Assembly (NCBI RefSeq): GCF_000499845.2
Contig: NC_023754.2
Span: forward strand, 24,834,611 to 24,898,610
Direction: 5' to 3'
Origin: Phaseolus vulgaris
Taxonomy: Eukaryota; Streptophyta; Magnoliopsida; Fabales; Fabaceae
DNA: 64,000 bases
A program made the translations under genes and the position numbers. A model generated the notes under the pieces. It was not told the DNA's origin and made no database searches. It worked only from the letters and a program-made list of their open reading frames with translations. Shown here one piece after another: positions 1 to 12,855 of the stretch (the stretch's first letter is position 1; each line of letters opens with the position of its first letter).

Positions 1-790
1 TATGTCTATAAGTTTGTATAATTAGTATTATATACATTTTTTTTTATAAATTATTATCTATAATTTGTACATAATATTTATTTATTTAATCATAAACATA
101 ACTTATATAATCATTAAAAATTTATTAATTATTTATTTTTATAATTATATAAGGTTTAATTTTAAGATAACTAATTTTCACAATGCTTAATTTATTTCCT
201 AAAAAAATTCAATTACTCAATTTTTTATTTACTTAAATACGTATATCCAAATTTATAATATATTTTTAATGAAACATTTTACAAATTTCCTAAGATAATA
301 TTTTACCATGATATAGTACACATAAATTAAATATAAGTGTATTGATTCTTTAATAAAAACTAAATATAAGATGTGATTATCTAACCGTGAAATACATTTT
401 AGCTCAATAAGATTATGAATGTTTGTTTTTCTAACTTAATATTATTATTATTATTATTTATTTTCATTAATGTTTGTGTTTATAGTTTTTTCCCTTATAT
501 TGTAATAACTTAAATTAGATCATGTTTTTAGAATAAATTAACCTTTTTAAGTGTATACAAGTTTTTTTTAAAGTAAATATGTTTTTAATCGAGTATTTTA
601 TACTTGAAAAAAAGTTGACTCATAGGTTGATCGACGCTATTTTTTTTTGATATTTTGGTTCAATACACTTTTTTATGTTGTTTTTTTTTTCATTTAGTGG
701 AAGTTATGCGTGAGATAACATATTATGAGTAGTCCGATAACGGTCGGATAGTAGGTGATCTGATAAATCAAATAAATATTCGTTAAGATA

Positions 791-933
791 TACTTTAAAT
801 GGCTCTGATACCATATTAAAAAGTTGACTTTAGGCCTAACTCAACCCCATAAAATTGACTCATGAGGTGAGGTTTGCACTCACTTATATACAATGAGATG
901 CTCTAATTTTTAGTCGATGTGAGATCTTCAACA
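791..933 (-). mobile_element. Short LTR end plus tRNA-Met primer-binding site
   Basis: Read on the minus strand, a block of about 130 bases starts TGTTGAAGATCTC (933 downward) and ends at about 804. It is followed at once by TGGTATCAGAGCC (803-791), the standard plant primer-binding site complementary to initiator tRNA-Met. That order, LTR then PBS, is the left end of an LTR retrotransposon. The LTR is very short, which suits a TRIM-type or small copia-type element. The expected terminal CA is not clean, and I found no internal coding region or second LTR, so this is a remnant. Confidence 0.6.
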
Positions 934-3179
934 TATATAGATTAAAAACATGTTTTTTTACTTTTAATAATGAATACTTAATAAATGATAATATAACTTT
1001 GGTTTGAAAATTTAAATGTAGAGATAGATAGAGATATAGGCATATGATGGTTTTTTGCTTAGGAGTAGGTGGTTGAATGGCATGGTGTGGTCCCAATCCC
1101 AACTTTAATTATAATGTATTCTGAAATCCAGGTTCCCTCACCCCACCACTTTGCTCCAATCTATTAAAGGCTAACATTTTATAGGCCCAATGCTGGCCTC
1201 TCCTCTCCTACCACTTCTGCATATTAACTCTCACTGGACCAAAACTAAATTACCAATCAACCATGCATACAGGAAAAAGCCCACCACTTTCTCACCAAAT
1301 TTGGGGGTGGTCCAAAATCACCCTATCTCAAATTGCCTATTTTTTCCTGCACCTCCATACACTTTTTCTCAACCTCCACAAATATAAAAATCCCTTTTAC
1401 CCTTTTTGGATTATATCATACCAAACTTAAGATTATATTCTAAATTGTACAATATCAAAAAGTTTTCCAATCATAATTCATGAGTATTTTTAACTTCTAA
1501 TTATACAATCTTAAATTTATTTAAAAAAAAAACTTTAAAATTGTACAATCCAAAAATCATTTGACCATCTCCATCTTAAAATGATGAGTGGTAGCTGAGA
1601 TTGCTTGGTGCTTACTTCAGTTAAAATATGAAAATAAAAAATAATTTATAAATTCTATACCGGAAAACCAAAAATACTTTGAGACTTTAAAGATATAGTG
1701 GAAATTTTCATATTTTGGAGGATAAAGAAGAAATGGATAGAGGTGGCGGAAGAAGTGCACTCTCAAATTTGGGTTTCTGTAAACTACTTCCAGTTTTGTC
1801 GGTACAAACGCCACAGTTCCCTCTTTTTGCATCGTTAGTTCATGTCGAACTCAAATTCGTTTTCTCCTTTACTATTTCTGGATCCCAAAAACATGGGAAG
1901 TTTAAGAAAAATGAGAGGTCGGAAAGATAGCTAAAGCACACATTTGTGTGTTGCTATGATTTTTATCTCTTGACATCTTCACGTGGAACTATACACAATT
2001 AAAAAGAAAGTTTCATACGGTGAGTTACAAACAATTTATAGAGTTATATAGCATTAAAGCTTTTTTAGATGGTGACTCTCCACTCTACTACTTTGAGTAA
2101 ATACTGAGGAAGTAAACGAAAATGAGTACGAGGTTTAGAATGCAGTAGTAGAAAGTGAATAATTTAGTATCACTGATATTCTTCAGTGCTAGCTTACTCA
2201 ATTCTTTACATGATTATGAGGTAATATAATTGGAGTAGGATGTCAATATAAAGCGGTCTAGAGAACCTCCTTCATAAGGAATTTTTTTCGTTCCGCTGCA
2301 CACTAGAAACAATTTTTAACACGAGAAAAAAAGGAGCTCAAAATTCTCACTTGAGAAGATCAAAACGAGTTGAAGAAAGCTTAAGGAAAGATTAGGAATG
2401 GACTACTTGAGTAGTCGAGGGATATATATCCAACAATTACCAGCATAATGAGCTATGAAATTGGGGTTCTCTATTTTATTATTACCCATAAAATATTCCA
2501 CTGTCAAATGTTCTTCTTGACATACCGATCCTTCGATCCAACAAGAATTATATCAAAAGATGATTTCGCCAACGAGAGAAAATTCACAATAAAAACTAAT
2601 CACAATACAAATCACTCATTAAATAATATTAAGAGAGTATTAGGCTTTTATGGATTTGAAATAATCCTTAGGTCCATATAAAAACTATAAATGAGTAAGG
2701 ATCCGAAAGTAAAAGATAATGATTTTTTTATTATAATACTCGTAATCTAGACATATTCATAACTTGATTGTTGAAGTGTCTTTACATGTACTCACCAACA
2801 AGAAACTGAAGATAAATCTTGATAAAAAAAATCTCAATATAAGAAGTATTTTTTGACTTCTAAATTGTTTTTTATCGGAGTTTTTTTAACGGAAATATGA
2901 GACAAGAAAAAGAAATTGTTTTTTTTTTAATTTTGAGTCGCACTTTTGAGATGAAATCATAGGAAAAGAATAACAAAGTTACAAAAACAAAACAGAATTA
3001 AAGTATTACATACGATGTTACTGATTGAAAGAGGAAATGTTATGACTAGAATACCGGTAGATTGAGACATGAGAAACAATAAAGGCTTATTAAGAAGCCC
3101 GTTATCCATGCGAAGCATTGTCTTGATCTCTAACAACATTTCGCACAGAATATTTCCAGCAATAAATTTGCTTTTGAAT

Positions 3180-3450
3180 AATTTCCCACGTTCAAATCGA
3201 AGCTTCTAACAAAGGTTCAACCATTAAAATCATCCCTTGGTCCTTTTTTCTAACAAATAGTTCTTATGTTTGAATATTTGGTAACAGATCATCACGTTAA
3301 TCTCCCAAGCAACACGCCACTCAAAGGAAAAAAAAAGCCAACGGTGGTGGGGGATGAAGAAAAAGTTGATGCGGTGACGAATTCTGTGCTTAGTATTCAA
3401 ATGCAACTATTCCCCATCAACCATGCTTACATATTTATGTTTTCACAAAC
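3180..3450 (+). repeat. Upstream block duplicated at 9060-9350
   Basis: Shares a colinear series of words with 9060-9350: AAGCAACACG, GGTGACGAATTC, TTCAAATGCAA and CATGCTTAC, in the same order with indels between them. Because each block lies upstream of one DOMON gene, I read the pair as part of the same segmental duplication. It contains no coding sequence I recognise. Confidence 0.55.
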
Positions 3451-4590
3451 TTTCCTCAATTTATAGTAAGATATGTGATTCAAAGAGTGAAATTGCTAAT
3501 TCAATGTTTAATACTTTATCATCTTTTTAACCAGTAGCAATTAACTTTATATTTTTGGGATCAAGAATAAGTCTACCCATGTGAATAGACATACCTTCTC
3601 TACATTAGAGGTAGTTACAATTACAACCTATTTAACTGTTCGACACTGCACTAGCCCAATATAAACATGTTGTTTCAACATATTGTAAATTTCGTATAAC
3701 AAAAGCAAGAAGAGATTCAAAGATTTATCTATATAAACAGATCTAAGAGAACAATCCCATTGAATAAAAAGTGTACAATGTTTCAGGTCCATATTGCTAT
3801 ACCACAATCAGCATACCACTTTAATCGATTGAATTACTTTATCTTTGTTGAATATATTTCTCCTTAAGAACACACTTGAGTTATTTTGTCTTTATAGATT
3901 CTGAGATCATAACAATTTCAATTCAGTTTTTCTTTTTAATGGAATACCAGTAAAAACATTCATCTAATTGTTACAGGTTTGTCATAACAGAGCAAAAAAT
4001 AAAACATGACTATAGCAGATTCCAGTGTTTGTAGATAGTAAATTTATATATTTTATATTATACAATATTTTACCAGTAAGACAATACAAAATTAATAGAA
4101 ACGAGGATTAAAAATATGTAAATTAATTAATATAAATGGCTAAATTGTAGGCTTTATAAAATAAAAATATAATAGTTGACAAAATAACTGAAACTGATAT
4201 GAAATACAAACAAGCACTTTTATTTGTGTTTAGAGCTATTTAAATTAAATAAAAAAAATAAAAAAATGAAAAGTTCAGTTTAAATTGATTTTTTGCATTA
4301 GTTTTGAGTTGTTATAGTTTTGCGGAATGAACAGACTGGTCTTCAAACCGGTTTCCTATTGATTTGATTGAAGTAGTTAGTTTGGTCTGGTTTTAGAAAT
4401 AGTGTGTTCGGTTTCAAATTTATTTATGAGATTGATTGCATGAGAAATGACTTATAGAGTTGTGACTGAATCAAGACAAACAAAAAATTGGGATTCTCAT
4501 ATCGAATTTGAAGGTGTACCACTATCACATCAAACTTTAAAAGTTATAAAATTTGTTTTTGTCAATAATATTTTAAAATAATATTTGTAA

Positions 4591-5040
4591 CATTTTATAG
4601 AAAAACCTTCAAATACTATATATATTTACAATTGTATATTTAATCTAAGTTTTTTTATTATAATTTTTTATTTAGGTCTGTTGGTCACTTTCTTCCCTTC
4701 TCTACTTCATTAAAAAAAACTCTCTTTGTGTGAACTGCTCTAGTAGCATTTTATATAAAAAACCTTCAAATATTATATATATTTATAATTGTATATTTAA
4801 TATATGTCTTTTTTATTACAATTTTTTTATTTAGGTCTTTTCTACCTCACTAAACAACTCTCTTTCTCTGAACTGCTCTTGTAACATTTTATATGAAAAA
4901 CCTTCAAATATTATATATATTTACAATTATATATTTAATCTATGCCTTTTTTATTATAATTTTTTATTTAGGTGTGTCGGTCACTTTCTTCCCTTCTCTA
5001 CTTCACTAAACAACTCTCTTTGTGTGAACTACTCTCCCTC
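4591..5040 (+). repeat. Three-copy tandem repeat, unit ~140-155 bp
   Basis: Copies begin at about 4591, 4747 and 4885, each with CATTTTATA followed by AAAACCTTCAAATA. Each runs through an AT-rich stretch into TTTATTTAGGT and ends in a CT-rich segment with AACTCTCTTT and GAACTGCTCT or a close variant. The middle copy lacks the CACTTTCTTCCCTTC segment. The array ends about 600 bases upstream of the first DOMON gene. Confidence 0.8.
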
Positions 5041-5634
5041 CTCATCTTTTAGTTATCTTTCACTCCTTCGTAAGTTTCCACAAATTTTCGTCGGATCATA
5101 CCTGCAAGTTAATACATGATGATGATGTATTTTTTTTTTTTTAGAAACTTGTAACTATTTGTATGAATATTATGAATAATTGTTAATAGGTGAGATTAAC
5201 ATTTGGAATATGATTAAAGAGATATTATCTAATATTAATATTAGATAATATTTAGTTATTGTTTTCCGCTTGTTAATCTTCTCTAAGCTTAACGAATTTG
5301 GTCATCGGCACTGACCAATGTTGAGAACTCTATCCTTCCTCCGGTACCGGTAGACTATTAATTAAACATGGACAAATTTTGATAGTAGTTGATAGATGTA
5401 TTATAATAAGGGTTTTGTTTCAGTACTTTACAGGATCGAACATTTTATTTTTCTTCTAACAGATTAGTCATCCTTTGAACATTACACACACGAAATAACC
5501 CACACCCACTCCTACAATAACCCCTTCTTCCCTCTCTCATTCTCTGCCACTTCCTTCAACTTGAGAGTGCTTGTTTGTGTTGTGTTTACTACAAGCAGAA
5601 GCCAGAGAAAGAAGGAAGTGTAAGGTGTAACAAC

Positions 5635-6207
5635 ATGGCTGGAAATTTGAGGCTTGCATTATCTGTGTTGATCTCTCTCCTTCTCAAATCCTCAGCACAG
5701 TCACAGACATGCCTGAACCACACCTTCACAGACAACAAGGTCTTCACCTCATGCCGTGATCTTCCCCAGTTAACCTCGTACCTCCATTGGACTTACGACC
5801 AGAACACAGCCAAGTTGGACATGGCATTCAGACACGCTGGAATCAACGCTTCGGACAGGTGGGTTGCATGGGCCATCAATCCCAACAACAACCTCAATTC
5901 AGCTATGGTTGGAGCACAGGCTCTGGTGGCTATCTCAGAATCCGGTGGTGCCCCGAGAGCATACACTTCTTCCATCCAAGGTTACTCAACCCAGTTGGCA
6001 GAGGGAAACATCTCTTATGCCATCTCTAGTTTGAGAGCTACCCGTCAGAATAGTGAGATCACCATCTATGCTACCCTCACTCTTCCAAATGGTACCACCA
6101 ATTTGGTCCACCTTTGGCAAGATGGTCCTCTATCTGCTTCTACCCCTGCACAGCATCAACTTGCTACTTCTAACCTCCAAGCCAAGGAAAGCTTGGATCT
6201 TCTCTAG
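5635..6207 (+). CDS. DOMON-domain protein, truncated paralogue lacking cytochrome b561
   Basis: Secreted DOMON protein of 190 aa, starting at the ATG at 5635 because it aligns with the second copy's start and is followed by a signal peptide (about residues 1-22, LALSVLISLLL). The DOMON domain spans about residues 25-170 and includes CRDLPQL, WAINPN and LVHLWQDGP. M91 and H159 sit where AIR12-type DOMON domains place their heme b ligands (family knowledge; the assignment here is inference). The copy at 15432 continues into a four-helix b561 domain, but this one stops at TAG right after ESLDLL. The linker DNA and a splice donor (GTAAGT at 6271) survive beyond the stop, so the stop is a derived truncation. 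No b561 exons follow. It could be a working soluble or apoplastic DOMON protein, AIR12-like but without a visible GPI signal, or an early pseudogene; the frame is intact. Confidence 0.85.
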   Translation: MAGNLRLALSVLISLLLKSSAQSQTCLNHTFTDNKVFTSCRDLPQLTSYLHWTYDQNTAKLDMAFRHAGINASDRWVAWAINPNNNLNSAMVGAQALVAISESGGAPRAYTSSIQGYSTQLAEGNISYAISSLRATRQNSEITIYATLTLPNGTTNLVHLWQDGPLSASTPAQHQLATSNLQAKESLDLL

Positions 6208-6330
6208 TTCAAGGTAGCCAAGATCAAGTGGGAAGTATATATTCACTTAGAACAAGAAGAATAAATTAATGTAAGTACCTGGCTTTACCAATCTTGTATG
6301 GATACTTTTTGTTAATTGGTTTCCTTATGT
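6208..6330 (+). pseudogene. Relict linker, splice donor and intron start of the truncated DOMON gene
   Basis: Downstream of the TAG the sequence still matches the linker of the intact gene (AGATCAAGTGGG, ATTCACTTAGAA), then GTAAGTACCT at 6271. The intact copy has the same donor at 16065. A further match (GGTTTCCTT) lies in what would be the intron. Similarity then ends, and no acceptor with b561 coding sequence was found before the next gene. Confidence 0.7.
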
Positions 6331-9059
6331 GCATGAACAAAGTTATATAAATTCTCTCCCATGCATCACTTTTTGTGTGCATGTGCTTGTGTTGAGGGAT
6401 TGCATGCCTTCAATCTAACTATTTATTGATTTTCTTTATATACATGCCGAAAAATACGTAAAGTTTTGTTCTTTGGACTACTCTGCAAGTCTTCAGCAAT
6501 GGTATAATAAGGATATGAGATTGGCAGCCACCAACAAGAGATTTAAAGTCAAAATTTCATTGATTCTCTTACACAAACTTCTGGAAAAAGAAAGTGTTTT
6601 TTTTTTTAACAAATCACATGTGTATATCTGTATATTTTTATCACATATGTATTTGTTGTTTTTGTCCTAAAATGCATTTCGACGTGTATATTAATAATTT
6701 TTAGTTTCGACTTTTAAAGTGGAGAGTTTTCGAATTATATAAAGAATAATAAAGTGTATCCTGATTCAAATTGTTATATATTTCTTTTGCAGGCAGTAAA
6801 GAGATTTTGTTCGTTCCGTTGTGGCAGAAGAATAGCAAAAAGACCCAAATTATCGACGACACATCCCTCGTGCATGACGAAGTGGAAGTTTTTTATTTTA
6901 TTTTTTTGTATGATTCAATATAATGGTTGCAGTTATAAGCATAAATAACACTTGATCTATATGTACTATTCATAGATATATTGTATATATTATTACTATG
7001 TTTAAGTGTGATTTGATTAAAGGCATGAACGATAATTTTTTTGTTAACAAACAAAAATAATTTGTCAGTGCAAAAGTCCAATCACTAATTTTATTTTAAT
7101 AAAAAGGAGGAGGATCCCTTGCCAAATTTAGAAGAGAAATTATGTGTATAGATAAATAGATCACAAAGGTAAAGTGAACTTATTTAAAATATTTGAACTC
7201 AACTTTAAGTTTAATTATATTCGATTTTATTTAAATAAATAAATAAATTTAATTAAGTATATAATAAAATGAACTTAGATAATTAACAAATAATTTATTT
7301 TGTTTACGCACTTACTTTTTTTTAAATAATACTAACAAATGTTCTTCATAAAAGAAATTAAGGAAATATAGATAAAAAAATTTAATATTTTAATACATAA
7401 AAATTTAAAAGGGCTGCAGTATTTGTCTTTAAATGTAACTATTATTATATAGTATTCAATTGAGTTGGAATGAAATATACAAGTGTTCTTATGCATGTTT
7501 ATTTATATTTTTATCATATTAAAAAAATACAAAATATATAATTTTACAGAATAATTTAAAAGAATGTTAATTTTTAAGTAAAGAAAATATATATTACTTT
7601 TAAGTATAGAGGTTATGTACATACTTTTACTAATTAATTTTCATAATTATAGAATAGAAGTATTTGTAATTTTTTTATCATTGTAACGATTATTTATGAT
7701 GAGTAATTTTAAGTATAATTGACTGAATAAAGTTGATTGTGTTTATAATTACTAGCAGGAACACATACGCACAGCAGCTGCAGCTGTGTATGTGTATTCG
7801 CATTTTTTTTTCACTCGACTTTTATGATGATAGAAATTTAGCATACATACATAAATAATGTTAGATGAGTCGAAATTGAAAAAAAAAATTGATATGTAAA
7901 AGAAAAATGATGAATTGATTAAACAATTTGTTTTTTTTTTCTTCTCTAGTTTAAGTTTCTCTTCTGCAAACTTTTTCTCTTTTTTCATTGATAGATTTGG
8001 GATCGGAGAGTGTGATGATGTTCACGTTGATGATTGACGTAGATACAAAAGAATAATGACTTTACCAAATAATATAGTTGCTTGAAATGGAGTGAAGAAA
8101 ATGTTTCGAAGTGGAGGTTATTTTATTTGATATGTGAAATTTGGTGTGTAAATGAATGAGAATATACTCTTTCTTTCTTTTTACTGTTATCTTAAAATAA
8201 GGAATGCAGGAAAGAGTGGAGGAGTGTGAGAGTTAGTCTCAGTGTAAAAACAGTATATTAATATTAATTTTAAAATTAAAAAATAATTTTATTTTTTAAA
8301 TAATTCATATGAAATGACAAAATACTCTATTATACTAATAAAATATATATATTAAATAAGGGTGAAATTACAAAAAAAATTATATAAAAAAAATTATAAT
8401 TTTTTTTTCTTTATATATAGGTACAGATTAAAATAATAAAAAAATACGTAAGAAAAATGGTTAAAATAACGATCGACGTTAATTAATATGAATGAAATAG
8501 TTTTCAGATTTCCTCAACAAAAAGGCACTTTTTAATCTGAAAATTAGTGTTTTAATATTTGTAGAATATATATTTTAATTGTGTGTATAAGAAAAATAAA
8601 ATATTAGTAAAAGATCAAAATAATTGTATAATGTCTGGTGAATTGTTTTCATAATCAAGAGGACAGAAAAATGATGATCATCGAAAGGGATAATACGTGA
8701 AGAGGGACATGAGAATTGTTTTGTAATAAGCGTGAGAGGACTACTAAACAAAACATCAATATAGTTTTGTGCCAAAAACAATAAAAGACATTTCTAGAAT
8801 GCTTCTAGTTAAAAACACTTGTTGATCACGAACCTTGTCCAAGATGTCCGTCAACGTAAGATCTTTTGGTTATAACTTGAGGGGGTCAAGGTAAGATTGT
8901 GAAGCTTTTTTCAGGTCACCTACCATTGCTGCACACACATAATGCCCTTATTAACTAATACTTTAGTGCAATAAAATATCTCCAGAAACGTTAATGGACA
9001 ATTACCTTCAACACTTGTGACATGACTAAGATATCTCCAACAACAACTCCAAATTTACT

Positions 9060-9350
9060 ACTCCTAACTTCTAATCAAGTTTCAAGCATTAAAATCCTCT
9101 GTATTTTTTTCCCCCCCAAAGATCTTACGCTAAATTTCCAACAGGTCATAATAAAAAGTCAATTTTCCAAGCAACACGATACTAAATTTTGAAGAAAAAA
9201 CAGGGGTGTGCTGGGACGAACAAAAGGTTGGTGATCTAAAATAAAAGTCTTCATAATATATCAACCAAGAGGTGACGAATTCATGGCTTAATATTCAAAT
9301 GCAAATATTTTGGAGCTTTTCTACTTTTCCGCATCGAACATGCTTACGTC
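9060..9350 (+). repeat. Second copy of the duplicated upstream block
   Basis: Partner of 3180-3450. Conserved words such as CCAAGCAACACG, GGTGACGAATTC, AATATTCAAATGCAA and CATGCTTAC occur in the same order, with small insertions. The distance to the following DOMON gene is about 6 kb here against about 2.2 kb for the first copy, which implies extra inserted DNA on this side. Confidence 0.55.
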
Positions 9351-10739
9351 TCGCTATGGTTATTCTTTGGACTATTTTATTAATAACTTTCCACATAATA
9401 AACCAAATAAAATAAACGTCTTCTTTTTATTTATTTCTTCAACAAATTCAAAAGGTTAGGGCGTGACAAACACAGTTAAACATGTTCACATGTTAATAAT
9501 ACTTCATATAACATAGCTTGTGGATTCTTCCATGGAATCATGCAATGATGAAAATCTAATCAGCTAGAAACATATATGAAGAACACGCATGTAGCTTTGT
9601 AGTTTATAGGATAGAAGTATTAAACATTTCTACTCCTTTATTTTTGTTGGATTTCAAATCTTCATACGTCATAAATATTTTAGTGGATATCATAGAAAAA
9701 AAGTGTTAATGTAAAGAAAATTATTTAAGCAATTACGGTCCACTTTTACAAATTAAGACCGTGTTTGCTTGACTTTCAAATACAATCGATTTCCACAATG
9801 ACTTTCACAAATGACTCCAAACATGTTCCCAGTAAGTCGTCTCTTTTGCATTACTTTTCTTTAGATGTTCGATCAAAATGCATGGTTTTGAAAATTTAAA
9901 AGTCCTACTATTACGTTTCTAAATATTTGGTTAATTCCCAACTTGCTTCATAAAAATCTATTTTGACTGTCACAAATTCAGATGCACAGTTTTTTCTTCA
10001 ACATTACGATCAGCATCCACGTAGTACTCTCGAAAGTTTCTGTCACAAAATGATAGTCTTACAATTACGTTTGCATAAAGGCTTCGTATCAGCAAAATTT
10101 CAAAATTTATTATAATAAAATGGTAAACTGGAGAAAATATTAGCAACTGTATAAATTTAGTTTCCACACCGTGCTATGTGGTTGAACAATCAAACAAAAA
10201 AACTGAATGAGAAACTCCTCTATTACTAAATATTAGGGTTTAAACTTTTCAGTCACACAAAATTGTGTGGACTCTACTATAATTAAGTGGAGTTAAAATG
10301 CTGAAGGACAAGAATTTGTTTCCATAACAAACAAAACTTTTTTGACAGCATGTTTCCATAAATTATATATAATTTTGATTTCCAAGTAGTATTAGCATTT
10401 AGTGGGATGGGATAATTGTCTCCCTAACTCAAGATTAAACAACTATTTAGGTTTGACGATTTCATGTATTGTTTTATATAATTTAGTTTTTTATTTATTT
10501 TAAAGTTTATTTGACTTTATTAATATTATTTACGAAACAAGCTTTCTAATGTTTTTTTGAATATGATACTTCAAGTGATTTTTTTTAATTACTACCTTTT
10601 ATATTTATTTTCTCGTTACTTTTAAAATATCATTAAATTTTCTTTTCTTTCTTAATAAAGTGAGTTTTATTTCTCATAAGATTAACAGTATATTACACAA
10701 TATGAATAATAATAATAATTTTGAAGGTAAGGAAGTTTA

Positions 10740-10985
10740 ATTAAAACAATTGATATATAAATATAAATTAAAATATTTTATGATTAAAAAATAAAATTAT
10801 AAAGATTTCAAAGAGTTTCTAATTTTAAATCAAAGACTAATTTAAAATTTAAAGTAGTTAGTAGCTAACATTTTAATAATTAAAATTGAGGATAAATTTA
10901 GAAATTATTTTTTAATTTTTTATTAATAATAGAAACTACTTTACATATTAATAATTTTTATAAAATAATATATAATATAATATTT
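10740..10985. mobile_element. Fragment related to hairpin MITE family
   Basis: Contains the family words AGTAGTTAGTAGCTAACATT, TTTATTAATAATAGAAAC and ACTACTTTA that recur at 59691-60130 and, partly, at 49586-49856. Clean ends and target duplication were not found here, so this is probably an old, eroded copy. Confidence 0.4.
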
Positions 10986-12818
10986 TCATTTGATTTTGTA
11001 AAAAATATCTAAATAAGACTTAATTCAAAATATAACTTTAATAAAATTAAAAAATGGATAAATATTTTGTTAGCAAAAGAAGCTTTAAAAACTTATGCTC
11101 CATTAAAATTGTTTTAAAGATTAATAAGCCAATTATGATTTTCAACACGTGAAAAGTTAATTAAGCTAAAATGGGAACGTATAAGGTGATGCACACTCTG
11201 TTACTTTTACGGAAAATCTGAAAATGTGAAACTCTTTGACGCGTTGACGCGCTCCGTTTTAAACTTTCCACACGCAAACAATACTCTTTTTTTTTATAGT
11301 GTTATAAACTACCTTTCTTTATTAACTTTATGAGCCACTAACTTTTGGCATCAATTGACTGATATTTTTTTTTTATGAATTTCATTTTTTTATGACATTT
11401 TCACGACTTAAACTTGACTATATAAGCGTGTAGTCTCTCACAATTGTGTCAACTCTCATCTTGTTAAATATTCAATATTAACTCAATTTTTTATTTTAAA
11501 AACTATCGAAGAGAAGATAACATTTGATATTGCTAGTAAATTATGTACTCTTCTATTCTGAAGAACTTTCCCACAAATTATATAGTTGTCATTCAAGAAG
11601 ATTGCCTGGTATTAGAAAAATGACAAAGAAAAAAACATAAAATTTTGATTTTTTATTTTATTTTATTTATTTTAAATTAAACTTCTTTATTTTTATTCTA
11701 TTTTTCATTTGCCATACATTTCCTTTCTTCTAACAAACCCAAAAAGTTAATTAAAGGACGCCCCAAGAAAAAAGTTGCGGAAAATTTAAAGCACTCCCAA
11801 CTTTTTTAATTACCAAACAAATGCATTTTAAACATGCGAGGAATTTAAAAAGCCTTGTAAAAAAAAGGTCTCAATTTACACTGTGGAAGTGGAAATCTAC
11901 ACGGAAGCTTTGAGTTTGATTGGTTATACTTTTGTATAATTCAGACAATTATAGTGTCTATCACTTTAAATCACTTCAGTAAACTATTAATGGGCCAAAG
12001 TATATATAGTACTTTTTCAGGGAGCTGTGCTTATTATTCTTATTTAATATTTAAATATAAAATACTTTACGTCAATCTAATTTTTAATTGAAGTACATTT
12101 TATAAAATCTATATCTTATATAGATTCTCAAATGAATATATAGATTTTTTAATTAATGCAAACTCAACAACACTCCTTAAAAGTAATATTGTGAACACAC
12201 AGCAAAACTTAAGCATTATAGTAGGCCACTACTCCATCTTGTTCTACTCTAAAGCAGAATCCAAAATGATTTATGCCTTAGACTGTAAAAAAAGTATATT
12301 CTATAAATACTTCAAACAATCACTGCACTTTTGCTTAAACATTTTACGAGCCTTACCAAATATTTATGTTGCTGAGTGTAAGGGATGAAGAGAGTATCTT
12401 TTAGTGGTTGTGCAATTAATTTTACAACAAAAAAAAATCTGACTCTAAAATAAATATTCAGTATTTAGATGGGTTAACGATGTAATAATAATATACAATT
12501 ATTTTACTTTTTCTGATGTATTATTTATATAGCTCTAATTGACATTATTATTAATGAAATCATATATAAGCATTAATTGGTCAGACGACATCCTCTTCTA
12601 GTCAACTTGAGGTCGGTTGACATTTGGATGAATTTCTAGTGGTCTTTTTTTCAGTTCCAGTGATTTAACCTTTTGAGAACGAGAGACTCCTCTTGCAATG
12701 ACATTCCGACGCTCAATTTAGTAAGAACATAAAATATAATGAGTATAATATAAAAATTAGGAGTTGAGAGTACTCCATGTGTTGTTTATTAGATGATCCT
12801 TTTTGTAGAACATATATT

Positions 12819-12820
<2 letters not shown>

Positions 12821-12850
<30 letters not shown>
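12821..12850. repeat. (TA)n microsatellite
   Basis: An uninterrupted AT dinucleotide run of about 30 bases. Confidence 0.95.

Positions 12851-12855
<5 letters not shown>

Larger units (their letters stand above)
1..5634. other. AT-rich intergenic region, no gene seen
   Basis: No open frame here has family motifs, splice-consistent extension or coding-like composition; the short frames are chance. The region holds an LTR/PBS remnant near 791-933, a block at 3180-3450 that is similar to 9060-9350, and a three-copy tandem repeat at 4591-5040. The last ~150 bases (5490-5634) are CT-rich and resemble the leader of the second DOMON gene, so they are probably promoter and 5' UTR. Confidence 0.7.

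Noticed and set aside
5575..5634. Upstream extension of the truncated DOMON protein
   Set aside because: The frame before 5635 has no ATG, and the paralogue begins at the equivalent of 5635.
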